Shown here piece by piece: positions 22,366-29,356 of a stretch of 29,356 nt of DNA (the stretch's first letter is position 1; every line of letters starts with the position of its first letter). This stretch comes from Intestinibacillus sp964580155 (GTDB taxonomy: Bacteria > Bacillota > Clostridia > Oscillospirales > Butyricicoccaceae): positions 1 to 29,356 of the forward strand of contig CAZOJP010000028.1 of assembly GCA_964580155.1 (NCBI GenBank), given 5' to 3'. Below the pieces are notes generated by a model, which made no database searches, had not been told where the DNA came from, and saw only the letters and a program-made list of their open reading frames with translations. The position numbers and the translations under genes were made by a program.

Positions 22366-23103
22366 TTGAAGGTCATCGTGGTTGCGTCCGGCAAGGGCGG
22401 CACGGGGAAAACCTCGCTTTCCGCAGGTGTTTCCACCGCACTGGCACAGCTCGGGCGGCGCGTCCTCGTGATCGACGGGGACAGCGGGCTGCGAAACCTG
22501 GATCTTGTTCTGGGGCTGTCAGACAGCGTTGTATTCAGCTTTGACGATGTGGCGCGCGGCGTTGTTTCACTGCAAAAAGCGGCGGCGGCACATCCGCTCC
22601 AACCGAATCTTTTTATGCTCACCGCACCGGGCAACGTGCCCGCGCTCGCGGAAACCGGCATTCGCTCGCTCGGCGCGCAAGCGGAGGACATGGGCTTTGA
22701 CTATGTCCTCATCGACGGCCCTGCCGGCCTTGCACCCGAGCTGCGCGCTTTTTCCGCCATTGCCACACAGGGCATCGTCATCACCACCCCCGAGGGCGCA
22801 AGCCTGCGCGGCGCGGAGCGCGTTGCCCGGCTGCTTGAGGAGGAAAATATTATGCGCATCCGCCTGGTCGTCAACCGTTTGCGCACGCAGCTTGTCCGGC
22901 ATGGACTTGCCTCCAACATTGACGACGCGATGGACACCGCGGGCCTGCCGCTGCTCGGCATCGTCCCCGAGGATGAGGACGTCATCGCATGCGGCAACAG
23001 CGGCAGACTCATCATCGATTGCAAACGCGCCGGCGCGGCGCTCGCCTATCGCAACATCGCCAGACGATTGGAAGGCGAACGACTGCCCATCATGCGTCTG
23101 TGA
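22366..23103 (+). CDS. minD: MinD-like septum-site ATPase
   Basis: The 245-residue ParA/MinD P-loop ATPase has the deviant Walker A GKGGTGKTS with K10 and K15, the MinD-specific switch region VIDGDSGLRNLDLVLG (34 on), and Walker B YVLIDGPAG. The C-terminus (IARRLEGERLPIMRL) could form the membrane-binding amphipathic helix, although it is not a strong match to the MinD consensus. The start is TTG 22366, eight bases after AGGAGGG, giving MKVIVVASGKGG. MinC, MinE and RodA, which often surround minD in clostridia, are not adjacent here. Partners may be encoded elsewhere. Confidence 0.87.
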   Translation: MKVIVVASGKGGTGKTSLSAGVSTALAQLGRRVLVIDGDSGLRNLDLVLGLSDSVVFSFDDVARGVVSLQKAAAAHPLQPNLFMLTAPGNVPALAETGIRSLGAQAEDMGFDYVLIDGPAGLAPELRAFSAIATQGIVITTPEGASLRGAERVARLLEEENIMRIRLVVNRLRTQLVRHGLASNIDDAMDTAGLPLLGIVPEDEDVIACGNSGRLIIDCKRAGAALAYRNIARRLEGERLPIMRL

Positions 23104-23169
23104 CGCGGACGGGCACCAGCGGCAAAACGGTATAGATACGAAAACGGGTTATGGAAAGGGGTCAAGGGC

Positions 23170-23577
23170 ATGAATATAGCGCTTATCGCACACGATCGCA
23201 AAAAGGAGCTCATGGTTCAGTTTTGCATGGCATATTGCGGCATTCTATCCAAACACAGCATTTGCGCGACCGGAACAACGGGCAAATTTGTGCAGGAGGC
23301 GACCGGTCTGAAGATCGAGAAGTTCCTTGCGGGCATGCAGGGCGGCGAGGAGCAAATCTCCGCGCGCGTCGCCTATAACGAGATCGACATGGTGCTGTTT
23401 TTCCGCGACCCGATGTCGAACTCCCAGTACGAGCCGGATGTCCACGCGCTCGCGCGGCTGTGCGACATGCACAACATCCCGATCGCGACGAACTCCGCAA
23501 CGGCGGAAATGCTCATCCTCGGTCTGGATCGCGGTGATCTCGACTGGCGCAACATCGTCAGTCCCAAGACCCGCTGA
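23170..23577 (+). CDS. mgsA: methylglyoxal synthase-family protein with altered active site
   Basis: The 135-residue protein belongs to the MgsA family, which converts dihydroxyacetone phosphate to methylglyoxal and phosphate. IALIAHD (3-9), CATGTTGKF (32-40), FFRDP (77-81) and the ATNSATAEMLI stretch are diagnostic. By eye against E. coli MgsA, the catalytic Asp71 in GGDQQ is Glu60 (GGEEQ), and His98 in HDPDV is Tyr87 (YEPDV). The two later aspartates are kept (D80, D90). It may be a slower enzyme, a differently regulated one or a clostridial subfamily. The ATG follows GGAAAGGGG. The position after minD fits clostridial synteny. Confidence 0.85.
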   Translation: MNIALIAHDRKKELMVQFCMAYCGILSKHSICATGTTGKFVQEATGLKIEKFLAGMQGGEEQISARVAYNEIDMVLFFRDPMSNSQYEPDVHALARLCDMHNIPIATNSATAEMLILGLDRGDLDWRNIVSPKTR

Positions 23578-23592
23578 CCGCTTGCACAACCT

Positions 23593-23617
23593 GAGCCCTC
23601 CCAAACGGGGGGCTTTT
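23593..23617 (+). terminator. intrinsic terminator after mgsA
   Basis: AGCCCTCC pairs with GGGGGGCT (one G-T wobble) around a short CAAAC loop and is followed by T5 (23613-23617). It lies 16 bases after the mgsA stop and 32 bases before hisS. Confidence 0.8.
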
Positions 23618-23649
23618 TGATGAAAAAATACGCAACAGGAGCAAGAAAC

Positions 23650-25014
23650 ATGGAAAAAATCAAACCACGCACCCTATCCGGGTTTATGGAGCTTCTGCCC
23701 GCGCGGCAGGCGCAGATGGAGCGCATCATGCAAACCCTGCGCGAAACCTACGCACTGTACGGTTTTACACCGCTCGACACGCCGCTGATCGAGTCCTCCG
23801 AGGTGCTGCTTGCCAAGGGCGGCGGCGAGACCGAAAAGCAGATTTATCGCTTCACCAAGGGCGACAGCGACCTGAGCCTGCGCTTTGACCTGACCGTGCC
23901 GCTTGCCAAATATGTCGCGCTCAACTACGGACAGCTCACATTTCCGTTCCGCCGCTTCCAGATCGGCAAGGTCTACCGCGGGGAGCGCGCGCAGCGCGGC
24001 CGCTTCCGCGAATTCTATCAGGCGGATATCGACGTCATCGGCGACGGCGCGCTCGACATCATGAGCGAGGCGGAAATTCCGTCCATCATCTATAAAACCT
24101 TCACCGCGCTCGGCCTGACGCGCTTTAAAATCCGCATCAACAACCGCAAGGTGCTCGGCGGCTTCTTCGAGATCCTCGGACTGAGCGAGCAGGCGGGCGA
24201 CGTCATGCGCACGATTGACAAGCTGGAAAAGATCGGCGCGGACAAGGTGCGCGAAATTCTGACGGCGGACTTCGCCGTGCCCGCGGCGGCGGCGGACGAG
24301 CTGCTCGCCTTCCTCTCGACGACGGGCGGAACCGAGGGCATCCTCGCCGCACTCGAAGGCTACCGCGGCAGAAACGAGCGCTTCGATCAGGGTGCGGACG
24401 AGCTGCGCACGGTCGCGGGCTACATGACCGCGTTCGGCGTGCCGGCCGACCATTTCGAGATCGATTTGACCATCGCGCGTGGTCTGGACTACTACACCGG
24501 CACGGTGTACGAAACCGCGATGCTCGACCACCCTGAGATCGGTTCAATCTGCTCGGGCGGCCGCTACGATAATCTCGCAGAGTATTATACCGATAAAAAA
24601 TTACCCGGAGTAGGTATTTCCATCGGCCTGACGCGCCTGTTCTATGTGCTCGGTGAGCAGGGCTACCTGAACGACGCCATGAACACCGCGCCCGCGGATG
24701 TGCTCATCCTGCCCATGACCGACGACCTTGCGCCCGCGATTTCGCTCGCGACCGCGCTGCGCGGCGAGGGCGTGCGCACCCAGCTTTACGGCGAAAACAA
24801 AAAGTTCAAGGCGAAGGTCGGCTATGCCGACAAGCTCGGCATCCCCTACGTCATCTTCCTCGGCGAGGACGAAATCGCGCAGAATGTCATCGCGGTCAAG
24901 GACATGACAAGCGGAGAGCAGACCAAGGACAGCTTTGAAACCGCACTCGCGCGTATCCGGAACGGACTTGCTGCGCGCGCGCAGGGCAAGGTCATTCTGG
25001 ACACCCAAAACTGA
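23650..25014 (+). CDS. hisS: histidyl-tRNA synthetase, FDLTVP type
   Basis: The 454-residue class II synthetase charges tRNA-His. Motif 2 is FQIGKVYRGERAQRGRFREF (103-122) and the histidine motif is RGLDYYTGTVYE (277-288). The C-terminal anticodon-binding domain follows from about 355 (VLILPMTDDL). Where most bacterial HisRS have LRPEGTA this protein has LRFDLTVPLAKYVA (77-90), plus EFYQADIDVIG, which are marks of the archaeal/eukaryotic-like HisRS branch found in only some bacteria. I start at ATG 23650 with AGGAG eight bases upstream. An in-frame ATG at 23617 overlaps the terminator. aspS follows after 19 bases. Confidence 0.94.
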   Translation: MEKIKPRTLSGFMELLPARQAQMERIMQTLRETYALYGFTPLDTPLIESSEVLLAKGGGETEKQIYRFTKGDSDLSLRFDLTVPLAKYVALNYGQLTFPFRRFQIGKVYRGERAQRGRFREFYQADIDVIGDGALDIMSEAEIPSIIYKTFTALGLTRFKIRINNRKVLGGFFEILGLSEQAGDVMRTIDKLEKIGADKVREILTADFAVPAAAADELLAFLSTTGGTEGILAALEGYRGRNERFDQGADELRTVAGYMTAFGVPADHFEIDLTIARGLDYYTGTVYETAMLDHPEIGSICSGGRYDNLAEYYTDKKLPGVGISIGLTRLFYVLGEQGYLNDAMNTAPADVLILPMTDDLAPAISLATALRGEGVRTQLYGENKKFKAKVGYADKLGIPYVIFLGEDEIAQNVIAVKDMTSGEQTKDSFETALARIRNGLAARAQGKVILDTQN

Positions 25015-25033
25015 TAGTAAGGACGGATTTTTC

Positions 25034-26839
25034 ATGAACGAAACCTCAATTCACGGTATGAAACGCACCCATCTGTGCGGTGAGCTGCGTCTGAGCGACG
25101 CAGGGAAGGAAGTGACGGTCAACGGCTGGGTCGACCGCGTGCGCGACAACGGCGGCGTGCTGTTTCTGCTCGTGCGCGACCGCGCAGGCATCGTGCAGTG
25201 CACCTTTGATAAATCGGTCAACGCCGCGCTGTTCGACGCTGCGTTTGCCTGCCGCACCGAATTTGTCGTTGCGGTGCGCGGCAAGCTCGTCGCGCGCGAC
25301 GCGGCGGCAGTGAACCGCAAAATGGAGACCGGTGAGGTCGAGCTGATTGCGCAGGAGCTGCGCATTTTGTCCAAGGCGGAGACCACGCCGTTTGAAATCA
25401 CGGGCGACAAGGAAGTCGGCGACCAGATTCGCCTGAAATACCGCTACCTCGATCTGCGCCGCCCGTCGATGCAGCGCGGCCTGATGACCCGTCACCGCAT
25501 CACCCAGATTGCGCGCAACTACTTTGACGAGCACGGCTTCATCGATATCGAGACCCCGATGCTGACAAAATCAACACCGGAGGGTGCGCGCGACTATCTC
25601 GTGCCGTCCCGCGTCCATCCGGGCAAGTTCTACGCGCTGCCGCAGTCGCCGCAGCAGTATAAGCAGCTGCTCATGCTCGCGGGCATGGATCGCTACATCC
25701 AGATTGCGCGCTGCTTCCGCGACGAGGACCTGCGCGCCGATCGTCAGCCCGAATTCACCCAGATTGACCTTGAAATGTCCTTCGTAGAGCAGGACGACAT
25801 CATGGAGGTCAACGAGGGCTTCATTCAGCGCGTGTTCCGCGAGGTGCTCGACGTGGAGATTGCGCTGCCGCTGCCGCGCATGCCGTGGATTGAAGCGATG
25901 AACCGCTTCGGCTCGGACAAGCCCGACCTGCGCTTCGGCTTTGAAATCAAGGACATCACCGATCTCGCGGCGCAGTGCTCGTTCAAGGTGTTCCGTGAGA
26001 CCGCGGAAAACGGCGGCGCGGTGCGTCTGATCAATGTAAACGGCTATGCAGACAAGTTCCCGCGCAAGGAAATCGACAAGCTGGCGGACTTCGTCAAGAC
26101 CTACCGCGCCAAGGGCCTTGCGTGGCTCAAGATTGCGCAGGACGGCTCCGTGACCTCGTCGTTTGCCAAGTTCCTGAGCGAGGAAGAGCTGGAAGCCATC
26201 AAAATCCGCGCGAATGCCCAGCCGAACGACATCATTTTCGTCGTGGCAGACCCGAGCTGGCAGGTTGCGGCGGTTTCGCTGGGCGCGCTGCGCTGCGAGC
26301 TGGCAAAGCGCCTCGGCATCATCGACCCGCACGACTTTAAGCTGCTGTGGGTGACCGAGTTCCCGCAGTTTGAATATTCGGAAGAGGAAGATCGTCTGGT
26401 TGCGATGCATCATCCCTTCACCGCGCCGATGGATGAGGATCTCGACAAGCTCGACAGCGATCCGGCCTCTGTGCGCGCGAAGGCGTACGATATCGTGCTC
26501 AACGGCTGCGAGCTGGGCGGCGGCTCCATCCGCATCCACGACCCCGCGCTGCAAACTAAGATGTTCCGCACGCTCGGCTTTAGCGAAGAGCAGGCGCAGG
26601 AGCAGTTCGGCCACCTCATCACCGCGTTCAAGTTCGGCGCGCCTCCGCACGGCGGCATGGCATACGGGCTGGATCGTCTGTGCATGCTGATGGCGGGTCT
26701 GGACTCCATCCGCGACGTAATCGCCTTCCCCAAGGTGCAAAACGCGTCCGACCTCATGATGTCCTGCCCGGATACCGTGGATGAAAAGCAGCTCGATGAG
26801 CTGTCCATCGCACTGATCCGCACCGAAGAATCCGAATAA
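25034..26839 (+). CDS. aspS: aspartyl-tRNA synthetase
   Basis: The 601-residue class II synthetase charges tRNA-Asp. The N-terminal OB-fold anticodon domain covers about 9-115 (TVNGWVDRVRDNGGVLFLLVR in two runs). The catalytic domain has motif 1 near DIETPMLTKSTPEGARDYLVP, motif 2 RCFRDEDLRADRQPEF (226-241) and motif 3 FGAPPHGGMAYGLDRL, with the bacterial GAD insertion in between. Length is that of bacterial AspRS. Whether it also charges tRNA-Asn depends on GatCAB elsewhere. The ATG has AAGGA about 11 bases upstream. hisS and aspS are a common tandem pair in Firmicutes. Two hairpins follow the stop. Confidence 0.96.
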   Translation: MNETSIHGMKRTHLCGELRLSDAGKEVTVNGWVDRVRDNGGVLFLLVRDRAGIVQCTFDKSVNAALFDAAFACRTEFVVAVRGKLVARDAAAVNRKMETGEVELIAQELRILSKAETTPFEITGDKEVGDQIRLKYRYLDLRRPSMQRGLMTRHRITQIARNYFDEHGFIDIETPMLTKSTPEGARDYLVPSRVHPGKFYALPQSPQQYKQLLMLAGMDRYIQIARCFRDEDLRADRQPEFTQIDLEMSFVEQDDIMEVNEGFIQRVFREVLDVEIALPLPRMPWIEAMNRFGSDKPDLRFGFEIKDITDLAAQCSFKVFRETAENGGAVRLINVNGYADKFPRKEIDKLADFVKTYRAKGLAWLKIAQDGSVTSSFAKFLSEEELEAIKIRANAQPNDIIFVVADPSWQVAAVSLGALRCELAKRLGIIDPHDFKLLWVTEFPQFEYSEEEDRLVAMHHPFTAPMDEDLDKLDSDPASVRAKAYDIVLNGCELGGGSIRIHDPALQTKMFRTLGFSEEQAQEQFGHLITAFKFGAPPHGGMAYGLDRLCMLMAGLDSIRDVIAFPKVQNASDLMMSCPDTVDEKQLDELSIALIRTEESE

Positions 26840-26842
26840 GAC

Positions 26843-26873
26843 AAAAAAGCGCTGCCCACCGGCAGCGCTTTTT
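26843..26873 (+). terminator. intrinsic terminator after aspS
   Basis: A6-GCGCTGCC, a CACC loop, GGCAGCGC-T5. It starts four bases after the stop and is flanked by A and T tracts, so it can also end the convergent minus-strand transcript. Confidence 0.94.
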
Positions 26874-26880
26874 GATGACG

Positions 26881-26912
26881 AAGAACCGGCTGAGCATGCT
26901 CAGCCGGTTCTT
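26881..26912. terminator. 32-bp perfect palindrome, probable second terminator
   Basis: Bases 26881-26896 (AAGAACCGGCTGAGCA) are the exact reverse complement of 26897-26912, with no spacer. As RNA it would fold to a long GC stem with a four-base loop. The flanks are only weakly T-rich on either strand. It lies between the convergent aspS and the oxidoreductase gene, so a bidirectional terminator or mRNA 3' stabiliser is likely. Confidence 0.6.
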
Positions 26913-26932
26913 TAGTCATCGTGCGTCAGACG

Positions 26933-26946
26933 GTGAGCATGCTCAC
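26933..26946. repeat. small palindrome GTGAGCATGCTCAC at the oxidoreductase stop
   Basis: This perfect 14-bp inverted repeat covers the stop codon of the minus-strand gene ending at 26943. It shares the 12-base core TGAGCATGCTCA with the palindrome 42 bases to its left. Confidence 0.6.
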
Positions 26947-28547
26947 GTTTCTGCGCCGCAATATTTCTTGAGTGTTGCGCGGATTGCGCGCGGTCCGGCG
27001 TTGAGCTCGTTGAACAGTTTGACGACGGTTTCGCCCACGCCGATCTCAAACAGGTTGTGACCGAAGTACAGGCGGGAGGACAGCAGCGGATAAAGCTGCT
27101 GCTCGCTGAGCTGATCGCCCAGTTTGACCGGGCCCAGAAGCGCGTAAATTTCCTCAAAGTTGGGGTCCGGGCTCAGCGTGAACGGCTCGCCCTTGTCATC
27201 GACACCGACGAGATAACGCAGCCAGCCTGCAAGCACAAGCGGAATATAGAGGAGGCGGGTCGCGCGGTGCATGGGCACGGTTGAGTTATAGTATGCAAAC
27301 AGCGTGACACCGAAGCGGATGGGCAGCTTGAGCGAGGTATCCTCGGCAATGCGCTGCGGCGTGTCCGGCAGGTAGGGGTTCGGGTAGCGCTGCGCAAGCA
27401 CCTCGTGCAGGAATTCGAAGGGATCGATGACGCCGGGGTCTGCGACCATGGGCATCGCCTCACGCTCGCTCATGCGGGTGATGAGGTTGACGAGCTCGGG
27501 GTCGTTCATCTCGCTGCTGATGGAGGTGTAGCCGAGCAGGCAGCCGTACAGGCCGAGCGCGGTGTCCATCGGGTTCATGCAGGTGCACGCCTTCATGCGT
27601 GCGGATTTTTCAACGATGTCGCGCTTCGTCAGCACGACGCCCAGCGTCTGCTCGAGCGGCGGATGGCCGTTCGGGAATGCGTTCTCGATGAGCAGATGCT
27701 GCGGACGCTCGGTGTTGACAAAAATCGCGGCGCGCGTGCCCTTGGCGGTTGTGAAAGCGCGCACGTTCTCCAGTCCGTCCGCGTGCAGCACATTGGTGAT
27801 GCGCTCGTCCGGATGCGGGGTGATTTTGTCGATCATGGACAGCGGATAGCTGATTTGGCAGGTCAGGTAGCTGTACTCCGCCTCGGTGATGAAGCCGCGC
27901 TGCTTCCAGCCGTCCGCCATGTCGCGCATGGAATAGCGCAGACGCTCGCCGTTATTCTGGCAGTTGTCGAGCGACACGAGCGCAATCGGAGAGCCGCCCG
28001 CGCGATGGCGATCTAAGCACAGCGTGGCGAGCTTGCCGAAAAAGCTCTCGCACTCGCTCGGGCCGCGCGCAAAGTCGCGCTCCACTTCGGGCAGGAAGTG
28101 GTACTCATCGTCGCGCATGACGTAGCCCTTTTCCGTGATGGTCAGGCTGACCATTTGGAGGGACGGCGCGGTGAAGATTTCGCCGAGACGGTCCAGATCC
28201 TGCGACATTTTGAGGCTTTCCGTGACCGAAGCGACGACCTCTTTGTTGATGCCGCCGTTGGAGTAGAGCGTGACCACGACCGAAAGGTGGTCGCAGTCGC
28301 GATAGCAGCGGTCGATCAGCTCCTCGTCGTATGCTTCGCAGCAGATGATGCCCGATCGGGTCAGACCCGCGGTCAGCAGACGCTGCGCAATGACAGCCGG
28401 AAACGCGCGAAAAAGGCTGCCCGCGCCAAAATGCAGCCAAGTGGGGTGCTCGTGCGTATTTTTGCGCACAGCTTCAATATCGTATTGCGGAAGGCGATAG
28501 CCCTTCCAGGAAACATTGTTTTTCAAACTGTCTTTCGTCAGTTTCAT
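26943..28547 (-). CDS. long-chain mannitol dehydrogenase-family oxidoreductase (fructuronate reductase-like)
   Basis: The 534-residue NAD(P)-dependent enzyme has an N-terminal Rossmann domain (LHFGAGSLFRAF at about 38-49) and the family segment LVSLDNCQNNGE. The active-site region SYPLSMIDKITPHPDERI sits at the start of the C-terminal helical domain, where the conserved Lys acts as base. Relatives oxidise mannitol or reduce fructuronate, tagaturonate or similar sugars. At 534 residues it is somewhat longer than typical UxuB or mannitol 2-dehydrogenase. I cannot fix the substrate, and no uronate operon is nearby. ATG 28547 has AAGGATG nine bases upstream. It has its own promoter and is divergent from the malic enzyme gene. 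Confidence 0.82.
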   Translation of the reverse strand: MKLTKDSLKNNVSWKGYRLPQYDIEAVRKNTHEHPTWLHFGAGSLFRAFPAVIAQRLLTAGLTRSGIICCEAYDEELIDRCYRDCDHLSVVVTLYSNGGINKEVVASVTESLKMSQDLDRLGEIFTAPSLQMVSLTITEKGYVMRDDEYHFLPEVERDFARGPSECESFFGKLATLCLDRHRAGGSPIALVSLDNCQNNGERLRYSMRDMADGWKQRGFITEAEYSYLTCQISYPLSMIDKITPHPDERITNVLHADGLENVRAFTTAKGTRAAIFVNTERPQHLLIENAFPNGHPPLEQTLGVVLTKRDIVEKSARMKACTCMNPMDTALGLYGCLLGYTSISSEMNDPELVNLITRMSEREAMPMVADPGVIDPFEFLHEVLAQRYPNPYLPDTPQRIAEDTSLKLPIRFGVTLFAYYNSTVPMHRATRLLYIPLVLAGWLRYLVGVDDKGEPFTLSPDPNFEEIYALLGPVKLGDQLSEQQLYPLLSSRLYFGHNLFEIGVGETVVKLFNELNAGPRAIRATLKKYCGAET

Positions 28548-28591
28548 AGTAGTTCACATCCTTGCTTCGTGATTCCAACTTGTATAGGTAT

Positions 28592-28620
28592 AGTATAACA
28601 AAAAAATGAATACATGACTA
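28592..28620 (-). promoter_or_regulatory. promoter of the oxidoreductase gene
   Basis: On the minus strand a good -10 TATACT (28592-28597) is separated by 17 bp from a weak -35 TAGTCA (28615-28620, four of six consensus bases). The start codon is about 45 bases downstream. Confidence 0.6.
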
Positions 28621-28660
28621 GGGAAAATCAGAAATTATCACAAGAATAGCGCAGACGATT

Positions 28661-28682
28661 AAAAAGGGCGTGCATGACGCCC
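28661..28682 (-). terminator. minus-strand intrinsic terminator in the divergent gap
   Basis: On the minus strand GGGCGT, a CATGC loop, ACGCCC-T5. The stem is perfect and a T tract follows. On the plus strand A residues precede it, so it works only for minus-strand RNA. No minus-strand gene lies directly upstream of it. Confidence 0.65.
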
Positions 28683-28702
28683 GGTTTGTCCATTTCAGCC
28701 CT

Positions 28703-28730
28703 TTGCAAACACTGTGTATTCGTGTACAAT
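28703..28730 (+). promoter_or_regulatory. promoter of the malic enzyme gene
   Basis: TTGCAA (28703-28708), a 16-bp spacer and TACAAT (28725-28730). The ATG is about 40 bases beyond the -10, with GGGGGAGGAA as ribosome-binding site. Confidence 0.65.
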
Positions 28731-28771
28731 AAAATAAATAAAGACTCAAACCAAATGGGGGAGGAACAGCT

Positions 28772-29356
28772 ATGGACGCAAAGGAAAAGGCCCTTGCAGC
28801 GCACGAGGCATGGGGCGGCAAGATCGAGATCATCGCGCGGTGCGAGGTCAAAAACAAGGAGGATCTGTCGGTCGCGTACACCCCGGGTGTGGCCGAGCCC
28901 TGCCTTAAAATCCGAGACAACGTCGAGGACAGCTACAAATACACCCGCCGGCACAATCTGGTCGCGGTGGTGACGGACGGCACGGCGGTGCTCGGACTGG
29001 GCGACATCGGACCGGAGGCGGGCATGCCCGTCATGGAGGGCAAGTGCGCGCTGTTCAAGGCGTTTGCCGATGTCGATGCGTTCCCGATTTGCATCAAATC
29101 CAAGGACGTGGACGAGATCGTGCGCACAATCTCGCTGATTTCCGGGTCCTTTGGCGGCATCAACCTGGAGGACATCTCCGCGCCGCGCTGCTTTGAGATC
29201 GAGCGCCGCCTCAAGGAGGTCTGTGACATCCCCGTCTTCCACGACGACCAGCACGGAACCGCCGTCGTGACCTGCGCCGCGCTCATCAACGCGTGCAAGC
29301 TCACCGGTCGAGAGCTGGGCAGCGTCAAGGCCGTCTTCAGCGGCGCCGGCGCGGCG
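28772..29356 (+). CDS. malic enzyme, truncated by the window end
   Basis: The first 195 residues of an oxidative decarboxylating malate dehydrogenase (malate to pyruvate and CO2 with NAD(P)+) are visible. They carry the short bacterial/archaeal-type N-terminal domain: the catalytic Tyr36 in AYTPGVAEPC, TDGTAVLGLGDIGPEAGMPV, the catalytic Lys in MEGKCALFK (about K91), LEDISAPRCFEIE and DDQHGTA. The NAD-binding domain starts at the very end (AVFSGAGAA). The full protein in this family is about 390 residues, so roughly half is missing. The ATG has GGGGGAGGAA upstream. Its product pyruvate is also the product of the Oad complex at the other end of the window. Confidence 0.93.
   Translation, partial: MDAKEKALAAHEAWGGKIEIIARCEVKNKEDLSVAYTPGVAEPCLKIRDNVEDSYKYTRRHNLVAVVTDGTAVLGLGDIGPEAGMPVMEGKCALFKAFADVDAFPICIKSKDVDEIVRTISLISGSFGGINLEDISAPRCFEIERRLKEVCDIPVFHDDQHGTAVVTCAALINACKLTGRELGSVKAVFSGAGAA

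Noticed and set aside
1..29356. CRISPR arrays, insertion sequences, prophage genes, toxin-antitoxin or defence genes
   Set aside because: No regularly spaced repeats, transposase, integrase or phage structural motifs are visible on either strand. Nearly every base is accounted for by metabolic, transport, wall or translation genes.

Overview
The window reads as ordinary chromosome of a GC-rich anaerobic Firmicute. It is most likely a Clostridia member of the Oscillospirales/Butyricicoccaceae kind, but that placement is an inference from gene content and not a phylogeny. The grounds are strong Shine-Dalgarno sites with frequent GTG and TTG starts, Firmicute-type -35/-10 promoters, a sodium-pumping oxaloacetate decarboxylase, a clostridial MreCD/PBP2/MinD/MgsA cluster and short intrinsic terminators between units. 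No phage, transposon, CRISPR array or defence island is visible.

Layout. At 1-155 lie two copies of a tRNA 5' part on the minus strand: a real tRNA cut by the window edge with its own promoter, and a second copy that looks broken after the anticodon. At 458-3776 is a four-gene oxaloacetate decarboxylase operon (carboxyltransferase, gamma-like membrane subunit, free biotin carrier, beta sodium-pump subunit), closed by a terminator. At 4029-9420 is a LacI-type regulator with two matching operators, then a carbohydrate-type ABC importer (permease, lipoprotein, permease, no ATPase) and a metallo-beta-lactamase-fold protein. From 9463 to about 15404 everything is on the minus strand: a zinc-ribbon/DUF2007 membrane protein, a diaminopimelate decarboxylase unit that also carries a second metallo-beta-lactamase protein, a DUF3006 protein and a small leader ORF, and a proB-proA-CYTH unit. 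From 15659 to 26839 everything is on the plus strand: zapA, a U32 peptidase-family protein, maf, mreC, mreD, PBP2, minD, mgsA, hisS, aspS. At the right end a mannitol-dehydrogenase-family oxidoreductase (minus) and a malic enzyme (plus, cut by the window) are transcribed divergently.

How the genes fit together. The Oad complex and malic enzyme both act at the oxaloacetate/malate/pyruvate node, although about 25 kb separates them. ProB and ProA make the proline precursor, and the decarboxylase makes lysine. ZapA, MreC, MreD, PBP2 and MinD form a division and cell-shape block that lacks MreB, RodA, MinC and MinE within the window. The two aminoacyl-tRNA synthetases close this block.

I did not find a convincing undescribed system. 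The observations most worth checking are the paired LacI operators with a tiny strong-RBS ORF between them, the two stand-alone ComEC-like metallo-beta-lactamase proteins in neighbouring operons, the active-site substitutions in MgsA, the reduced Min/Rod block, the broken tRNA copy, a G10 tract in the CYTH ribosome-binding region, and an intrinsic terminator with no gene feeding it between the last two genes.
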